Shown in pieces: positions 50,377 to 60,145 of a DNA stretch of 64,000 bases (its first letter is position 1; each line of letters opens with the position of its first letter). A program made the position numbers and the translations under genes. Under the pieces are notes generated by a model. The model was given only the letters and a program-made list of their open reading frames with translations. It searched no databases and was not told the origin of the DNA. The DNA is from JAJZNI01 sp035624785 (GTDB lineage: Bacteria; Chloroflexota; Dormibacteria; Aeolococcales; Aeolococcaceae): assembly GCA_035624785.1 (NCBI GenBank), contig DASPQV010000041.1, forward strand, positions 29,766-93,765, given 5' to 3'.

Positions 50377-51642
50377 ATGATCCCCCTCCAGTCGCTCCGC
50401 GACGACCCCGAGCGTTTCCGGGAGGGTGCCCGGCGGAAGGGCGAGGAGGCCCCCATCGACGAGATCCTGGAGCTCGACCTCCGGGTCAGGCAGCTGCGCA
50501 CCCGGGTGGAGGCCGCCCAGGCCGAGCGCCGCCGGGCCTCCGCGGCGGTCCGCGGCCAGCCGAGCGACGCGGAACGGGAGCGCCTCGCCGCCCTCAAGAG
50601 CGACATCCAATCCGGGGAGGCCGAGCTGGGCGGCATCGAGGAGCGCCTGCAGTCGCTCCTCCTCTACGTTCCCAACCCGCCCCACGCCTCGGTGCCGCTG
50701 GGACGGGACGAGAACGACAACGTGACCGTGCGAACCTGGGGGGAGCCGCCCGCCTTCGACTTCGAGCCGCTGCCTCACTACGAGATCGGGGAGCGGCTGG
50801 GCATCTTCGACTTCGAGCGAGCCGCCAAGATCTCGGGGGCCCGCTTCGCCGTCCTCCGGGGCGACGGCGCCCGGTTGGAGCGCGCCCTGGTCAGCTGGAT
50901 GCTCGACGTGGCCACCCGAGAGCACGGCTACAGCGAGGTGCTGCCCCCCTACATGGTTCGTCCCGAGTGCATGGTGGGGACCGCCAACCTCCCCGACAAG
51001 GAGGGCATGGCCTACCAGACCAACGACGACCTCTACCTGATCCCCACCGCCGAGGTGCCGGTCACCAACCTCTACCGGGAGGAGATCCTCGAGGCGTCCG
51101 CGCTGCCCATATGCCACGTCGCCTACAGCGCCTGCTTCCGCCGCGAGGCCGGGGCAGCCGGCAAGGACACGCGCGGCTACATCCGGCTCCACCAGTTCGA
51201 CAAGGTCGAGATGGTGAGGTTCACCACTCCCGAAACGTCACTGGACCAGTTGGAGGTCCTCACCTCGCATGCCGAGTCCCTGCTCCAGCGGCTCGGGATC
51301 CACCATCGGGTGCTGCTCATGTGCACCGGCGACATGGGGTTCGCGCAGTGGAAGAAATACGACGTCGAGGCCTGGGCGCCGGGGATGCACCGCTGGCTGG
51401 AGGTCTCGTCCTGCAGCGCCTTCGGCGACTTCCAGGCCCGCCGGGCCAACATCCGGTACCGACCCGCTCCCGGTGAGCGGCCGCGCTTTGTCCACACCCT
51501 GAATGGCAGCGGCCTGGCCGTCCCCCGGGTTCTCGATGCCATCCTCGAAACCTTTCAGGGCGAGGACGGCAGCGTCGCGATGCCCGAGGCGATCCGCCCC
51601 TACCTGGGGGGCGCGGACCGCATCGGTCCGGGCTGCCGATGA
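50377..51642 (+). CDS. serS: Seryl-tRNA synthetase
   Basis: A 421-residue class II enzyme. The N-terminal antiparallel coiled coil that holds tRNA-Ser spans about residues 30-100 (RVEAAQAERRRASAAVRG and onward). Motif 2 is CFRREAGAAGKDTRGYIRLHQF, and motif 3 lies in NGSGLAVPRVLDAILE. ISGARFAVLRGDGARLERAL is a family block. The end overlaps the S33 peptidase start. Translation may be affected by the motif-bearing leader. Confidence 0.95.
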   Translation: MIPLQSLRDDPERFREGARRKGEEAPIDEILELDLRVRQLRTRVEAAQAERRRASAAVRGQPSDAERERLAALKSDIQSGEAELGGIEERLQSLLLYVPNPPHASVPLGRDENDNVTVRTWGEPPAFDFEPLPHYEIGERLGIFDFERAAKISGARFAVLRGDGARLERALVSWMLDVATREHGYSEVLPPYMVRPECMVGTANLPDKEGMAYQTNDDLYLIPTAEVPVTNLYREEILEASALPICHVAYSACFRREAGAAGKDTRGYIRLHQFDKVEMVRFTTPETSLDQLEVLTSHAESLLQRLGIHHRVLLMCTGDMGFAQWKKYDVEAWAPGMHRWLEVSSCSAFGDFQARRANIRYRPAPGERPRFVHTLNGSGLAVPRVLDAILETFQGEDGSVAMPEAIRPYLGGADRIGPGCR

Positions 51643-52955
51643 GCAGGCACGAGGTGGTCTCCCGTGAGGCGGTCGACCGGATGGTGCTCACCGGCCACCG
51701 GGTCGAGGTTCCCCTGGACTGGAGCCACCCGGATGGCCAGACGATCAGCGTCTTCGCTCGCGAGGTGGTGGCCGCGGAGAAGGCGGGCGAGGCCCTGCCC
51801 CTGATCTGCTGGTACCAGGGGGGCCCGGGCTGCGAATCAGCCTACCCCGAGGCGCGCGGCGGGTGGCTGGAGCAGCTGCTCACCCGCTACCGCGTCCTCC
51901 TCCTCGACCAGCGGGGCACCGGGCTCAGCACCCCTCTCGACGCCCGCTCCCCGGCGCGCCCGGACCCGGCTGGGCTCGCCGAGCACCTGAGCCACTTCCG
52001 GGCCGACGCCATAGTCCGCGACGCCGACCGCTTCCGCGCCCTCCTCCTCGGCGACGATGCGGACTGGTACCTCTTCGGCCAGAGCTTCGGTGGCTTCTGC
52101 AGCCTGACCCATCTTTCGTTCCTGCCCGCGCACGTCTCCGGGGTGATCATCACCGGCGGCTTCGCCCCGGTGCTCCACGACGCTGAGTCGGTGTACCGTG
52201 CGCTCGCCGATCGGGTGGCCGAGCGCTCTGCGGCGTACTACGAGCGCTTCCCGGAAGACAGGTCCCGGGTGCGCCGGATCATCGATCACCTGGAGAGGGT
52301 CGAGGACGTCGATCCTGCCGGGGAGCGCCTCAGCGCCCGTGCCTTCATGACCCTCGGCCACTGGCTCGGCCATGCTCACGGCGCCGCCGAGCTGCACGGC
52401 CTGATCGAGCGGGCGACCGGCGACGTGGAGCGCCTCGGCGTGATCGGCGGCTGGGTGCACCGCCGGATCGGCGAGGTGATGCTGCCGGCCACCAATCCCA
52501 TCTACAGCCTGCTTCAGGAGGCGTGCTACGCGCAGGGGGCTCCCACCCGATGGGCGGCCTCCAGGGTCATCGCCGCGGATCCCCGCTACCGGCTGGACGC
52601 CGAGCCGGCTCCCTGCTTCACCGGCGAGATGGTCTTTCCTTGGATGTTCGACGAATGGGCGGCGCTGCGCCCGCTCCGGGAGACCGCTGAGCGGATCGCC
52701 ACCGCGCTCTCCTGGCCGCCTCTCTATGACGTCGAGCGGCTGCGCGCCAACCGGGTCCCGGTGGTCGGCACCATCTACTGGAACGACCCCTACGTGGAGC
52801 GGGGCCTGGCCCTGGAGACCGCCGGCCTGGTCGGCAACTGCGAGATCTGGATCACCAACGAGCACGAGCACGCCGCCTACCGGGTGACCCCGCAGCGGGT
52901 GGCGGAGCGCCTCTTCGCCATGCTCGATCAGCGGCTCGCGGCGAGCCGGCGATGA
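51639..52955 (+). CDS. S33 alpha/beta hydrolase, proline iminopeptidase-like
   Basis: A 438-residue cytoplasmic alpha/beta hydrolase. The oxyanion loop is QGGPGCES, then LLDQRGTGLSTP, and the nucleophile Ser is in FGQSFGGFC. The His is probably in NEHEHAAYR near the end. The large lid domain and length match S33 prolyl aminopeptidase/tripeptidyl peptidase-like enzymes that release N-terminal residues from peptides. Four-base overlaps with serS and the CYTH gene indicate an operon. Confidence 0.87.
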   Translation: MSRHEVVSREAVDRMVLTGHRVEVPLDWSHPDGQTISVFAREVVAAEKAGEALPLICWYQGGPGCESAYPEARGGWLEQLLTRYRVLLLDQRGTGLSTPLDARSPARPDPAGLAEHLSHFRADAIVRDADRFRALLLGDDADWYLFGQSFGGFCSLTHLSFLPAHVSGVIITGGFAPVLHDAESVYRALADRVAERSAAYYERFPEDRSRVRRIIDHLERVEDVDPAGERLSARAFMTLGHWLGHAHGAAELHGLIERATGDVERLGVIGGWVHRRIGEVMLPATNPIYSLLQEACYAQGAPTRWAASRVIAADPRYRLDAEPAPCFTGEMVFPWMFDEWAALRPLRETAERIATALSWPPLYDVERLRANRVPVVGTIYWNDPYVERGLALETAGLVGNCEIWITNEHEHAAYRVTPQRVAERLFAMLDQRLAASRR

Positions 52956-53602
52956 TGAGCCCGGTGCCCTCTCCCCTGGAGCGCGAGATCAAGCTCAGCG
53001 CCCCGCCCGACTACGCGCTTCCCGACCTGGCCGACCTTGCCACTGGGGGAGTGGCGGATTCCGGGGACGAGCCCCTGGAGTCCGTGTACTGGGACACCGA
53101 CGGGCTCGAGCTGGCCCGCCACGGCGTGGGTCTCCGCCACCGGGTGCGCCGCGATCGGCCCGGGGACGTCGGGGTCTGGACCCTGAAGAGCGGCGGCCAC
53201 CGCGAGGGCGACCTGATGGTGCGGGGTGAGCACGAGGTCCCCGCCTCAGGTTCGGCGATCCCGCCCGAGCTGCTCGCCGAGGTCCCCGCCGAGATCGGCC
53301 CGGCGGCCATCCACCCGGTCGCGGTCCTCCGGGCAAGGCGCCGGGTCCTCACCCTCACCGCCGCGGACGGCGGCAGCGTCCAGGTGATGGACGACACCGT
53401 CGACATCATCTCCCCGGTGGGAGCCGTCGCCGAGCGCTTCCGGGAGCTGGAGGTCGAGCTCAGGGAGGGCGGAGAGCAGCTCGCCGGCCGGGTGGCGGCG
53501 CGGCTTCGCGAGGCGGGCGCCGGTCCACCCCAGAGCAGCTCCAAGTACGGGCGGGCGCTCCGCGCCCTGGGCTACCAGGTCGGCCCGATTGCCGACCTCT
53601 GA
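52952..53602 (+). CDS. CYTH domain protein (triphosphate hydrolase type)
   Basis: A 216-residue CYTH protein. N-terminal LEREIKLSAP gives the ExExK signature of the triphosphate tunnel fold, with later Arg/Lys strands (LRHRVRRD, LRARRRVLTL) and Glu pair ELEVELREG lining the tunnel. Such enzymes hydrolyse inorganic triphosphate, thiamine triphosphate or act as adenylate cyclases. The C-terminal SSSKYGRAL stretch usually leads into a CHAD domain, but here the protein stops, so the CHAD part is absent. Confidence 0.85.
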   Translation: MMSPVPSPLEREIKLSAPPDYALPDLADLATGGVADSGDEPLESVYWDTDGLELARHGVGLRHRVRRDRPGDVGVWTLKSGGHREGDLMVRGEHEVPASGSAIPPELLAEVPAEIGPAAIHPVAVLRARRRVLTLTAADGGSVQVMDDTVDIISPVGAVAERFRELEVELREGGEQLAGRVAARLREAGAGPPQSSSKYGRALRALGYQVGPIADL

Positions 53603-53605
53603 GCC

Positions 53606-54343
53606 TCAGGTCCGGGCGGCACGTCCGGGCGCGCGCTCCCAACGGCGCACCCAGCGCTCCTCGTCGAGCACCGCAGGCCGGATGTGCTCGTCGGCGAGGA
53701 TGGTGAAGAACCGGTCGCGGGTCTTCTCCTCGCCGGCGGAATCGTCGGCGGGCTGCCGAGCGGAGATCCAGGGCGGCACGCAGCGTAGGACGACGCGGCC
53801 ATTGAGCCGGACCGAGAACTCCGGATCGCTCGCTTCGTCGACCTCGACGCCGACCCGGATCAGGGGGCCGGTGTTGTCGTAGAGCTTCCAGCCCCGACCC
53901 CAGCGGCGGCCTCCGGTGTGGTTGGCGACCAGGATGAGTGGGTCCTCGCCCACGCTCTCACCGTTGGCCGGCCTGACCACCTCGTCGAGGAGCCGGCGGA
54001 CGTGGGGCTCGAGCGCCCGGCCCAGGTACGCGGCCAGCGCCGGCGATCGGTTGTCGAGGTCGGGGGCGGGCAGCTCTCCGCGGAACTCGGCGGGTGCCAG
54101 GGCCTGGACCAGCGCGGCGTGGCGGCGGCAGAGGTGAAGCTCGCCGACGACCACGACATGCTCGCGGCACCAGGCGGTGGTGCAGGGAGATCCGCGCCGG
54201 TCGCGATAGTCGCAGCTGACCCTGTCGGCCGTGTCGCACCCCGGAGCCGAGCACGGCTTGTCGGTGGCCTGGCCCGCCCCGGACGCCTCCGGGATGACCT
54301 CGACCCGAGCGTTGACGGTTGTCCGACGCTGGAGCCACGACAT
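53606..54343 (-). CDS. Hypothetical protein with Cys/His-rich N-terminus
   Basis: A 245-residue soluble protein. Residues 30-75 hold six Cys and three His in the order CSAPGCDTADRVSCDYRDR ... CTTAWCREHV ... LHLCRRH, consistent with a treble-clef or B-box-like zinc domain. The rest is alpha/beta with a Trp-rich GGRRWGRGWKLYD segment and an acidic middle. I do not recognise the family. It is convergent with the CYTH gene (three bases apart). A weak promoter (TTGACG, 17 bases, TAGCCT) lies about 55-95 bases upstream. Confidence 0.65.
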   Translation of the reverse strand: MSWLQRRTTVNARVEVIPEASGAGQATDKPCSAPGCDTADRVSCDYRDRRGSPCTTAWCREHVVVVGELHLCRRHAALVQALAPAEFRGELPAPDLDNRSPALAAYLGRALEPHVRRLLDEVVRPANGESVGEDPLILVANHTGGRRWGRGWKLYDNTGPLIRVGVEVDEASDPEFSVRLNGRVVLRCVPPWISARQPADDSAGEEKTRDRFFTILADEHIRPAVLDEERWVRRWERAPGRAART

Positions 54344-54581
54344 CTCTGACTGCCCCCTTCACGCGGGTCCCCCTCTGAGGGCCCACTGCCCGCGTCAACG
54401 AGTGCAGGCTACCAGATCGTTGCTCACACGTCAAACTGTTGGATACTCCTCGACGTCGCGGACGGCGCGCCGGCTGCAGGGCTTGCGAGCAGGGCGACCC
54501 AGGCAGACTGGATCACTCTCCGCATCGCCGGTGTGGCGGCAGATCAGCCCCGCCGGTGAGGCCGCCTGTCGGCCCTGCCGA

Positions 54582-55394
54582 TCAGCCCCGCCGGTAGGCG
54601 CGGACGGCCAGGGGGCTGAAGACCAGCAGGGCCCCGCCCAGCCACAGCAGGCTCTGCCAGAGCGGGGTCCAGACCTCTCCGCCCAGCGCCATCGCCCGCA
54701 TCGCGTTGATGACCAGGGTGACCGGTTGGTGCAGGGCGAATGCCTGGAGCCAGCCCGGCATGGTGGCGATGGGGACGAACGCGGAGCTCACGAAGGTCAG
54801 CGGGAAGAGCCAGATCAGGCCGAAGGCCTGCACGGATTCCTGGTCCTTGATGGCCAGGCCGATGTAGCCGGAGACGCAGCAGATGACGATCCCGAACAAC
54901 TCGGCGAACAGCACCATCCCGGCGGCCCCGGCGAGGCCCGCCTGGAAGCGGAAGCCCACCGCGTAGCCGACCCCGACGATCACCAGGACGGTCACCAGCA
55001 TCCGGATCGCGTCGGCCAGCAGGCGCCCCGCCAGCACCGCCGAGCGCGCCATGGGCATCGAGCGGAGGCGGTCGATGACCCCCTGCTTCATCCCCTCGGC
55101 GAGCGCGATGGCGGTGGCGAACGAGGCGAAGGCGGCGGTCTGGGCGATGATCCCCGGCATCAGGAAGTCGACGTAGCCGCCGCTCACCGAGACCGGGATC
55201 GCCCCCCCGAAGACGTAGCGGAAGAGGAGCACGAACATCACCGGCTGGACCACGGTGAAGACCAGGTAGGCGGGCACCCGGAACCAGACCAGGAGGTTCC
55301 GCCGGGTCATCACCAGGGCGTCGCTGATCGCCCAGCCGGTTTGGCCGAGCCGGCTGACGCGGGCGGCGGGCAGGACCTGGGCGCTCGCGGCCAC
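54582..55394 (-). CDS. ABC-2 type exporter permease (DrrB-like)
   Basis: A 270-residue membrane protein with six hydrophobic segments. The start RNLLVWFRVPAYLVFTVVQPVMFVLLFRYVFGG and the loop GMKQGVIDRLRSMPMARSAVLAGRLLAD are typical of the DrrB/NodJ ABC-2 family. It works with the ATPase encoded just upstream to export a drug, polysaccharide or lipid; the substrate is not evident. The GTG start is five bases below the ATPase stop. Confidence 0.9.
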   Translation of the reverse strand: MAASAQVLPAARVSRLGQTGWAISDALVMTRRNLLVWFRVPAYLVFTVVQPVMFVLLFRYVFGGAIPVSVSGGYVDFLMPGIIAQTAAFASFATAIALAEGMKQGVIDRLRSMPMARSAVLAGRLLADAIRMLVTVLVIVGVGYAVGFRFQAGLAGAAGMVLFAELFGIVICCVSGYIGLAIKDQESVQAFGLIWLFPLTFVSSAFVPIATMPGWLQAFALHQPVTLVINAMRAMALGGEVWTPLWQSLLWLGGALLVFSPLAVRAYRRG

Positions 55395-55398
55395 CGGT

Positions 55399-56418
55399 TC
55401 AGCTCTCCGCCGCCGACCCGGCCGGCCGCCGCCGCGGCCCGGAGCGCCCTCGCAGCTCGTGCTCCGCCTGGTGCCCGGTGAGCGCCAGGAACACGTCGTC
55501 GAGAGACGGGCGCCGCAGCACCAACCCCTCGGTCTCGATGCCCGCCGCGTCGAGCCGCCGGACCACCTCGATCATCGCCCGGGCGCTGGCGCCACCCACG
55601 GCAACCGTGACGCGGCCGGTCTCCCCGTCTGGCTGCGGTTCCCGACCGTTGAGCCCGCTCACCGCGGCGGCCGCGCCGGCGAGCTCCGACCGCTCCAGGA
55701 CGGTGAACTCCAGGACGTCGCCTCCGGCGCGCTCCTTGAGCTCCTCCGGCGCTCCCTCGGCGATCACCCTGCCGTGGTCGATCACGATGATGTGGCCGGC
55801 CAGCGCGTCCGCCTCGTCCATGTACTGGGTGGTCAGCAGGATGGTGGTCCCGGCAGCGGACAGCTCCCGGACGATCTCCCACATGTGCAGCCGCCCGCGC
55901 GGGTCGAGCCCGGTGGTGGGCTCGTCCAGGAACAGGACGGCGGGTTCGCCTATCAGGCTGGCGGCGAGGTCGAGGCGACGCTGCATTCCCCCCGACAGTG
56001 TCCGGGCGGGGCGATCGGCGGCCTCGGCCAGGTCGAACCGGCTGAGCAGCGAGGCGGTCCGCTCCCTGACCACCGGGCGGGGCAGGTGGGTCAGCCGGCC
56101 GATGATCTCCAGGTTCTCCCGCGCCGTGAGCTCCACCTGGATGGCGGTGGCCTGCCCGGCCAGCCCGATGAGCCGCCGGACCGACGCCGCGTCACGAACG
56201 GCATCCCGGGCCTCGACCAGGGCGCGGCCGGAGTCCGGCCGGGTCAGGGTGGTCAGGATCCTCACCGCCGTCGTCTTCCCTGCCCCGTTGGGCCCGAGCA
56301 GACCCACCACCGTGCCCCGGGGCACCGCGAAGCTCACCCCCCGGAGGGCGTGCACCCGGCCGAAGGACTTGTGCAGCTCCTCGACGAGGATGGCGGCGGG
56401 GGCGCGGTCGAGCGACAT
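55399..56418 (-). CDS. ABC exporter ATP-binding protein (DrrA-like)
   Basis: A 339-residue ATPase. Walker A is GLLGPNGAGKTT, the Q-loop follows in GLAGQATAIQVELTARENL, the signature is TLSGGMQRRLDLA, and Walker B is AVLFLDEPTTGLDP; the switch His is replaced by Gln in LLTTQYMDEAD, as in DrrA proteins. The C-terminal extension after residue 230 (VLEFTVLER ... PSLDDVFLALTG) is also the DrrA type. ATG 56418 is the correct start for the family. Likely role: multidrug or glycolipid export with the downstream permease. Confidence 0.92.
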   Translation of the reverse strand: MSLDRAPAAILVEELHKSFGRVHALRGVSFAVPRGTVVGLLGPNGAGKTTAVRILTTLTRPDSGRALVEARDAVRDAASVRRLIGLAGQATAIQVELTARENLEIIGRLTHLPRPVVRERTASLLSRFDLAEAADRPARTLSGGMQRRLDLAASLIGEPAVLFLDEPTTGLDPRGRLHMWEIVRELSAAGTTILLTTQYMDEADALAGHIIVIDHGRVIAEGAPEELKERAGGDVLEFTVLERSELAGAAAAVSGLNGREPQPDGETGRVTVAVGGASARAMIEVVRRLDAAGIETEGLVLRRPSLDDVFLALTGHQAEHELRGRSGPRRRPAGSAAES

Positions 56419-56611
56419 CCTGCGGTATGGGCTCCCGGATGGTTGGCGTGAGCGAGGGGGCTCTCGACCGCCGATCGGCGGACGGCTCGCGCGGGGCCGA
56501 ATTGTCCCACAAGCGAGCCCTCGGCCCGGAGCCTCCGAACCGGCGGCCCGCTCCACTCAACCGCGGCGGCGGGCAGGCCTCACCGGCCGGGCACGCCCGA
56601 GTGGGCTGCCC

Positions 56612-56917
56612 TCACCCCTGGGTCCGCGACCACTCCGCCAGGTTGTCGGAGAAGTTGGCCCGGTCCGGCCCGGATGGGCGGTGACGCAGCGGGTCCCAGC
56701 CCTCCGCCTGTGCCAGCTCGTCGGCGTCGTGGGCGTCGTCGAGCTCGTCCTCCTCGTCCGGGGAGCCGTCCGGCGCGTGCCCGCCCGGGGCGACCGACTC
56801 GGCCTCGAGCGCTTCGTCGGCCAGGTCCAGCGGCTCGAGCTCGTCCAACCCCGGTCTGAGATCGTCGGCCGCGCTGGGCGGGTATCCGTCGTCGAAGTCC
56901 TGCTCGGTCACCGGCAT
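56612..56917 (-). CDS. Small acidic hypothetical protein, 101 aa
   Basis: The product is strongly acidic over residues 8-70 with few hydrophobic residues, so it is probably disordered; the last 25 residues (GWDPLRHRPSGPDRANFSDN) are conserved-looking and basic. GGAGAG lies just before the ATG, and TATGCT about 15 bases further up is a possible -10. No family is recognised. It could be a small regulatory or ribosome-associated protein, but nothing in the sequence shows this. Confidence 0.55.
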   Translation of the reverse strand: MPVTEQDFDDGYPPSAADDLRPGLDELEPLDLADEALEAESVAPGGHAPDGSPDEEDELDDAHDADELAQAEGWDPLRHRPSGPDRANFSDNLAEWSRTQG

Positions 56918-57380
56918 CACTCTCCGCACTCCAGCATAGGCGAACCCCGGTGCCGCCAGGCCGGAGGGATCCGTCACGGGCCGGTTGAGATGAGCCGTGC
57001 CGCTCGAGCCTGGGCCCGGGCCCGTACCGCCGATCCCGGTTCCGCGGCCGATGCCCCAGGGTGGATTCGCGAGGCGTAGAAGTCGAAGTCGGTGGCGACC
57101 GGCGCGGCCGCGCCCGCTCAGCACCACCCGCGAATCGACTCGGCTAGGTCCCGGCCGGCAGCCCTGATCGGCTCGGGGTCGCTCACCGACCCCTCCAGGC
57201 TGTACCGGGTCCGGATGGCATCGCGGATCGCCGCCAGGATAACGTACGAAGGGATCAATACCAGGCGACGGGTGGACGGGTCCCGCGCCGGGGTCCGGGT
57301 CGCGGGCCGGGCTCCCCCCCTGGATCACCGGCCCTCCCTCGCGTGGGTAGCAGGCCGCAGGCGCAGGGGAGAAGAGCGAG
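56918..57380. other. Largely non-coding gap before the YdeP-like gene
   Basis: About 460 bases with no gene longer than 60 codons that looks real. It contains the -10 candidate of the acidic protein (56933-56938, minus), a possible 46-codon minus-strand frame (57118-57258) and, at its end, a GGGGAGAAG ribosome-binding site for the gene at 57381. I see no terminator or RNA motif. Confidence 0.4.
57118..57258 (-). CDS. Possible 46-aa protein or gene remnant
   Basis: A TTG-started minus-strand frame with good third-position GC and a natural-looking sequence (LIPSYVILAAIRDAIRTRYS, then EPIRAAGRDLAESI). There is no ribosome-binding site, and the frame stays open upstream of the TTG without a better start. 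It may be a small gene or the remnant of a longer one. Confidence 0.25.
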   Translation of the reverse strand: MIPSYVILAAIRDAIRTRYSLEGSVSDPEPIRAAGRDLAESIRGWC

Positions 57381-59708
57381 ATGGCGCCGAAGAGGTTGGA
57401 CCCTTCCCTGTGGGTGACCTGGAAGCCGTTCGGCATCGGCGAGCAGCACCCCAACAACTACGGCGAGATCTGGAACGCCTTCAGGGACAACCGGGGCCAG
57501 CTCGGCTACGCGTGGCGGATCCTCAAGCACGGCTGCTGCGACGGTTGCTCGCTGGGGACGATGGGGATGCGCGACTGGACCATGGACGAGATCCACCTCT
57601 GCAACGTCCGGCTCCGCTTGCTGCGGCTCAACACCATGCCGGCCTTCGACCACGCGGAGCTCAGTGACGTCGCCTCCTTGAAACGGCGGTCCAGTGCCGA
57701 GCTCCGGCAGCTGGGCAGGCTGGCCCACCCCATGGTCCGCCGCTTCGGGGAGCCTGGCTTCCGGCGCATCGGCTGGGACCAGGCGCTCGACTTGGTGGCG
57801 GAACGCATCCGCGGCACCACGCCGGAGCGGCTCGCCTTCTACATGACCAGCCGCGGCGAGCCCAATGAGAACTACTTCGTGGCTCAGAAGACGGCGCGGG
57901 CGCTGGGCACCAACTCCGTCGACAACGCCGCCAGGGTGTGCCACTCGCCGTCCACCGCCGCCCTGAAACGAGCGGTTGGAGCAGCCGCCACCACCTGCTC
58001 GTACCGGGATTGGATCGGCAGCGACCTGGTGGTCTTCGTCGGCTCCAACGTGGCGGCCAACCAGCCGGTCGCCATGAAGTACCTCTACCACGCCAAGAAG
58101 GCGGGGACCAAGGTCGCCGTGGTCAATCCCTACCGCGAGCCCGGCATGGAGCGCTACTGGGTACCGTCCAACGCCGAGAGCGCTCTATTCGGAACCAAGA
58201 TCTGCGACCGCTTCTTCATGATCGGGGTCGGCGGCGACGTGGCCTTCCTCAACGGCGCCCTCAAGCACATGATCGAGGCGGAGCTGGTGGATCGCCGCTT
58301 CATCGACGAGCACACCTCGGGTTTCGACAGCGCGGCCCAGGCGCTGAGCCAGCAGAGCTGGGAAGACCTGGAGCGCCTGTCCGGCACCTCGCGCGCCGAG
58401 ATGCGGAGCTTCGGCGCCATGGTCGGCGCCGCCCAGACTGCGGTGTTCGTGTGGAGCATGGGGGTGACCCAGCACGAGTTCGGCGCCGACAACGTCCAGG
58501 CCATCATCAACCTCGGCCTCTCGCGTGGCTTCGTCGGGCGACCTCGGTGCGGGCTGATGCCGATCCGAGGCCACTCCGGGGTCCAGGGCGGCGCTGAGAT
58601 GGGTGCCTACTCCACGGTCTTCCCGGGCGGGGCTGCGATCAACCGGGAGAACGCGCAGTCCCTCGGCGCGCTGTGGGGCTTTCCGGTGCCGGAGGAGCCG
58701 GGGCTCACCGCGCCCCAGATGATCGACGCGGCTCACGCGGGCCGCCTCGACGTGCTGGTCTGCTCCGGCGGCAACTTCCTCGAGGTGCTTCCCGATCCCG
58801 CCTTCTCGCAGAGGGCGCTGGGCCGGATCCCCCTGCGCGTCCACCTCGACGTGGTGCTCTCCGGCCAGATGCTGGTCGATCCCGCCGACACCGTGCTGCT
58901 GCTTCCCGTCTCCACCCGCTACGAGATGGCGGGTGGCGTCACCGAGACCTCGACCGAGCGCCGGGTGATCTTCAGCCCGGAGATCCCCGGGCCGAGGATC
59001 GCCGAGGCCCGGCCCGAGTGGCGGGTGCTGATGGAGATCGGCGAGCGGGCCCGTCCCGACCTGGCCGGGAAGCTCCGTTACGACGGCACCCCCGAGATCC
59101 GCCGCGACATCGCCCGGACCATCCCCGCCTACGCCGGCATCGATCAGCTGACCCAGGAGGGCGATCAGTTCCAGTGGGGTAGCCCGCACCTCTGCTGGGG
59201 CTGGAAGTTCGACACTGCCGACGGCAGGGCGCACTTCTCGCTGGTCACCCCGCCGGTGCTCGACGTGCCGGACGGCATGTTCCTGGCCGCCACCCGTCGC
59301 GGCAAGCAGTTCAACAGCATGGTGCAGGGGGGAGTCGACGGCCTCAACGGAGCTGCCCGGGACGCCGTCCTGATCAGCGGTCACGACGCCTCCCGCCTCG
59401 GGCTCGGGAACGGAGAGCCGGTTCGCGTCATCAGCGAGCACGGCGAGCTGGTGGCCACCGTGGCGGTGGCCCCGGTGCAGCCTGGGACCCTGCAGCTCCA
59501 CTGGCCGGAGGCGCTGGCCCTCATCGACCGGACCAAGCGGTCCCCGGCTGGTGTCCCCGACTACAACGCCCTGGTCCGGCTGGAGCGGCTCAACGGCGGG
59601 CTCGCCGAGACGGCAGCTCCGCCGCCGGAGCCGGCAGCCCAGCTCACCGGCGTTCCGGCCAATCCTGTCACCAGCAAGAGGCGTCAGCAGGAAGGGGGTC
59701 ACCCATGA
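57381..59708 (+). CDS. YdeP/FdhF-like molybdopterin oxidoreductase
   Basis: A 775-residue molybdopterin-dependent oxidoreductase alpha subunit of the YdeP type. It lacks the four-Cys FeS motif of FdhF; HGCCDGCSLGTMGMRDWT near residue 50 is the YdeP-style N-terminal motif, and ARVCHSPST puts Cys187 where FdhF has selenocysteine. FVGSNVAANQP, GIQGGAEMGAY-like GVQGGAEMGAY and C-terminal HDASRLGLGNGEPVRVIS are cofactor-binding blocks. E. coli YdeP is linked to acid resistance, but the substrate is unknown. GGGGAGAAG precedes the ATG. It is coupled to the frameshifted gene that follows. Confidence 0.88.
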   Translation: MAPKRLDPSLWVTWKPFGIGEQHPNNYGEIWNAFRDNRGQLGYAWRILKHGCCDGCSLGTMGMRDWTMDEIHLCNVRLRLLRLNTMPAFDHAELSDVASLKRRSSAELRQLGRLAHPMVRRFGEPGFRRIGWDQALDLVAERIRGTTPERLAFYMTSRGEPNENYFVAQKTARALGTNSVDNAARVCHSPSTAALKRAVGAAATTCSYRDWIGSDLVVFVGSNVAANQPVAMKYLYHAKKAGTKVAVVNPYREPGMERYWVPSNAESALFGTKICDRFFMIGVGGDVAFLNGALKHMIEAELVDRRFIDEHTSGFDSAAQALSQQSWEDLERLSGTSRAEMRSFGAMVGAAQTAVFVWSMGVTQHEFGADNVQAIINLGLSRGFVGRPRCGLMPIRGHSGVQGGAEMGAYSTVFPGGAAINRENAQSLGALWGFPVPEEPGLTAPQMIDAAHAGRLDVLVCSGGNFLEVLPDPAFSQRALGRIPLRVHLDVVLSGQMLVDPADTVLLLPVSTRYEMAGGVTETSTERRVIFSPEIPGPRIAEARPEWRVLMEIGERARPDLAGKLRYDGTPEIRRDIARTIPAYAGIDQLTQEGDQFQWGSPHLCWGWKFDTADGRAHFSLVTPPVLDVPDGMFLAATRRGKQFNSMVQGGVDGLNGAARDAVLISGHDASRLGLGNGEPVRVISEHGELVATVAVAPVQPGTLQLHWPEALALIDRTKRSPAGVPDYNALVRLERLNGGLAETAAPPPEPAAQLTGVPANPVTSKRRQQEGGHP

Positions 59709-59981
59709 CCAGGGCGCGGCCTCGGCTCCTCCACCTCGGGACAGGTCTCATCCTCATGTGCCTGACCTGGGGCCACCGCCTTCAACCTGGCCGCCGGCTT
59801 CCAGCTCGGGCTCTCGCCCGCCCCGCGGCGGTGGAGGCTCCCGATCACGTCGCGCGGGACCCGTGGGCTGGTCAGCCTGGACACGACTTCGCGGTGCGTC
59901 GCCCGACCGCTCCCGCCGTCTGACGCGGACGCGGATAATGGGCCCTGGCGGGAATCCAGTCCGGCGCTGACCGGCAGGTGA
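59705..59981 (+). pseudogene. Small membrane-anchored protein interrupted by a frameshift
   Basis: ATG at 59705 overlaps the YdeP-like stop. The first 22 codons read TRARPRLLHLGTGLILMCLTW, a hydrophobic segment. At GGGGCC (59769-59774) good coding character moves one base over: from 59772 the frame starting ATAFNLAAGFQLGLSPAPRR continues with nearly all codons ending in G or C, to a stop at 59981. Reading on in the original frame gives poor codon use. This looks like one extra base, from mutation or assembly error, in a gene of about 92 codons. Confidence 0.45.
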
Positions 59982-60145
59982 GCCCTGGTGAACCGAATGC
60001 TGTGAACCTCACATGAGCCTCGGTGAGCTGAATCCGCTGATCCGCACCACCCGCCGCAGGCGGGCTAGCGCCTCATGGCGCTGACATGACTGCCCGACAA
60101 AGCCGGGGTCCGGGCCGCCAGCCCATGTCCGAGCATGGCACCGGC

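Noticed and set aside
51484..51500. TTGTCCACA, an exact actinobacterial DnaA-box match
   Set aside because: It lies inside serS and encodes the conserved RFVHTLNGSG segment, and lacks the other conserved parts of the 25-bp motif.
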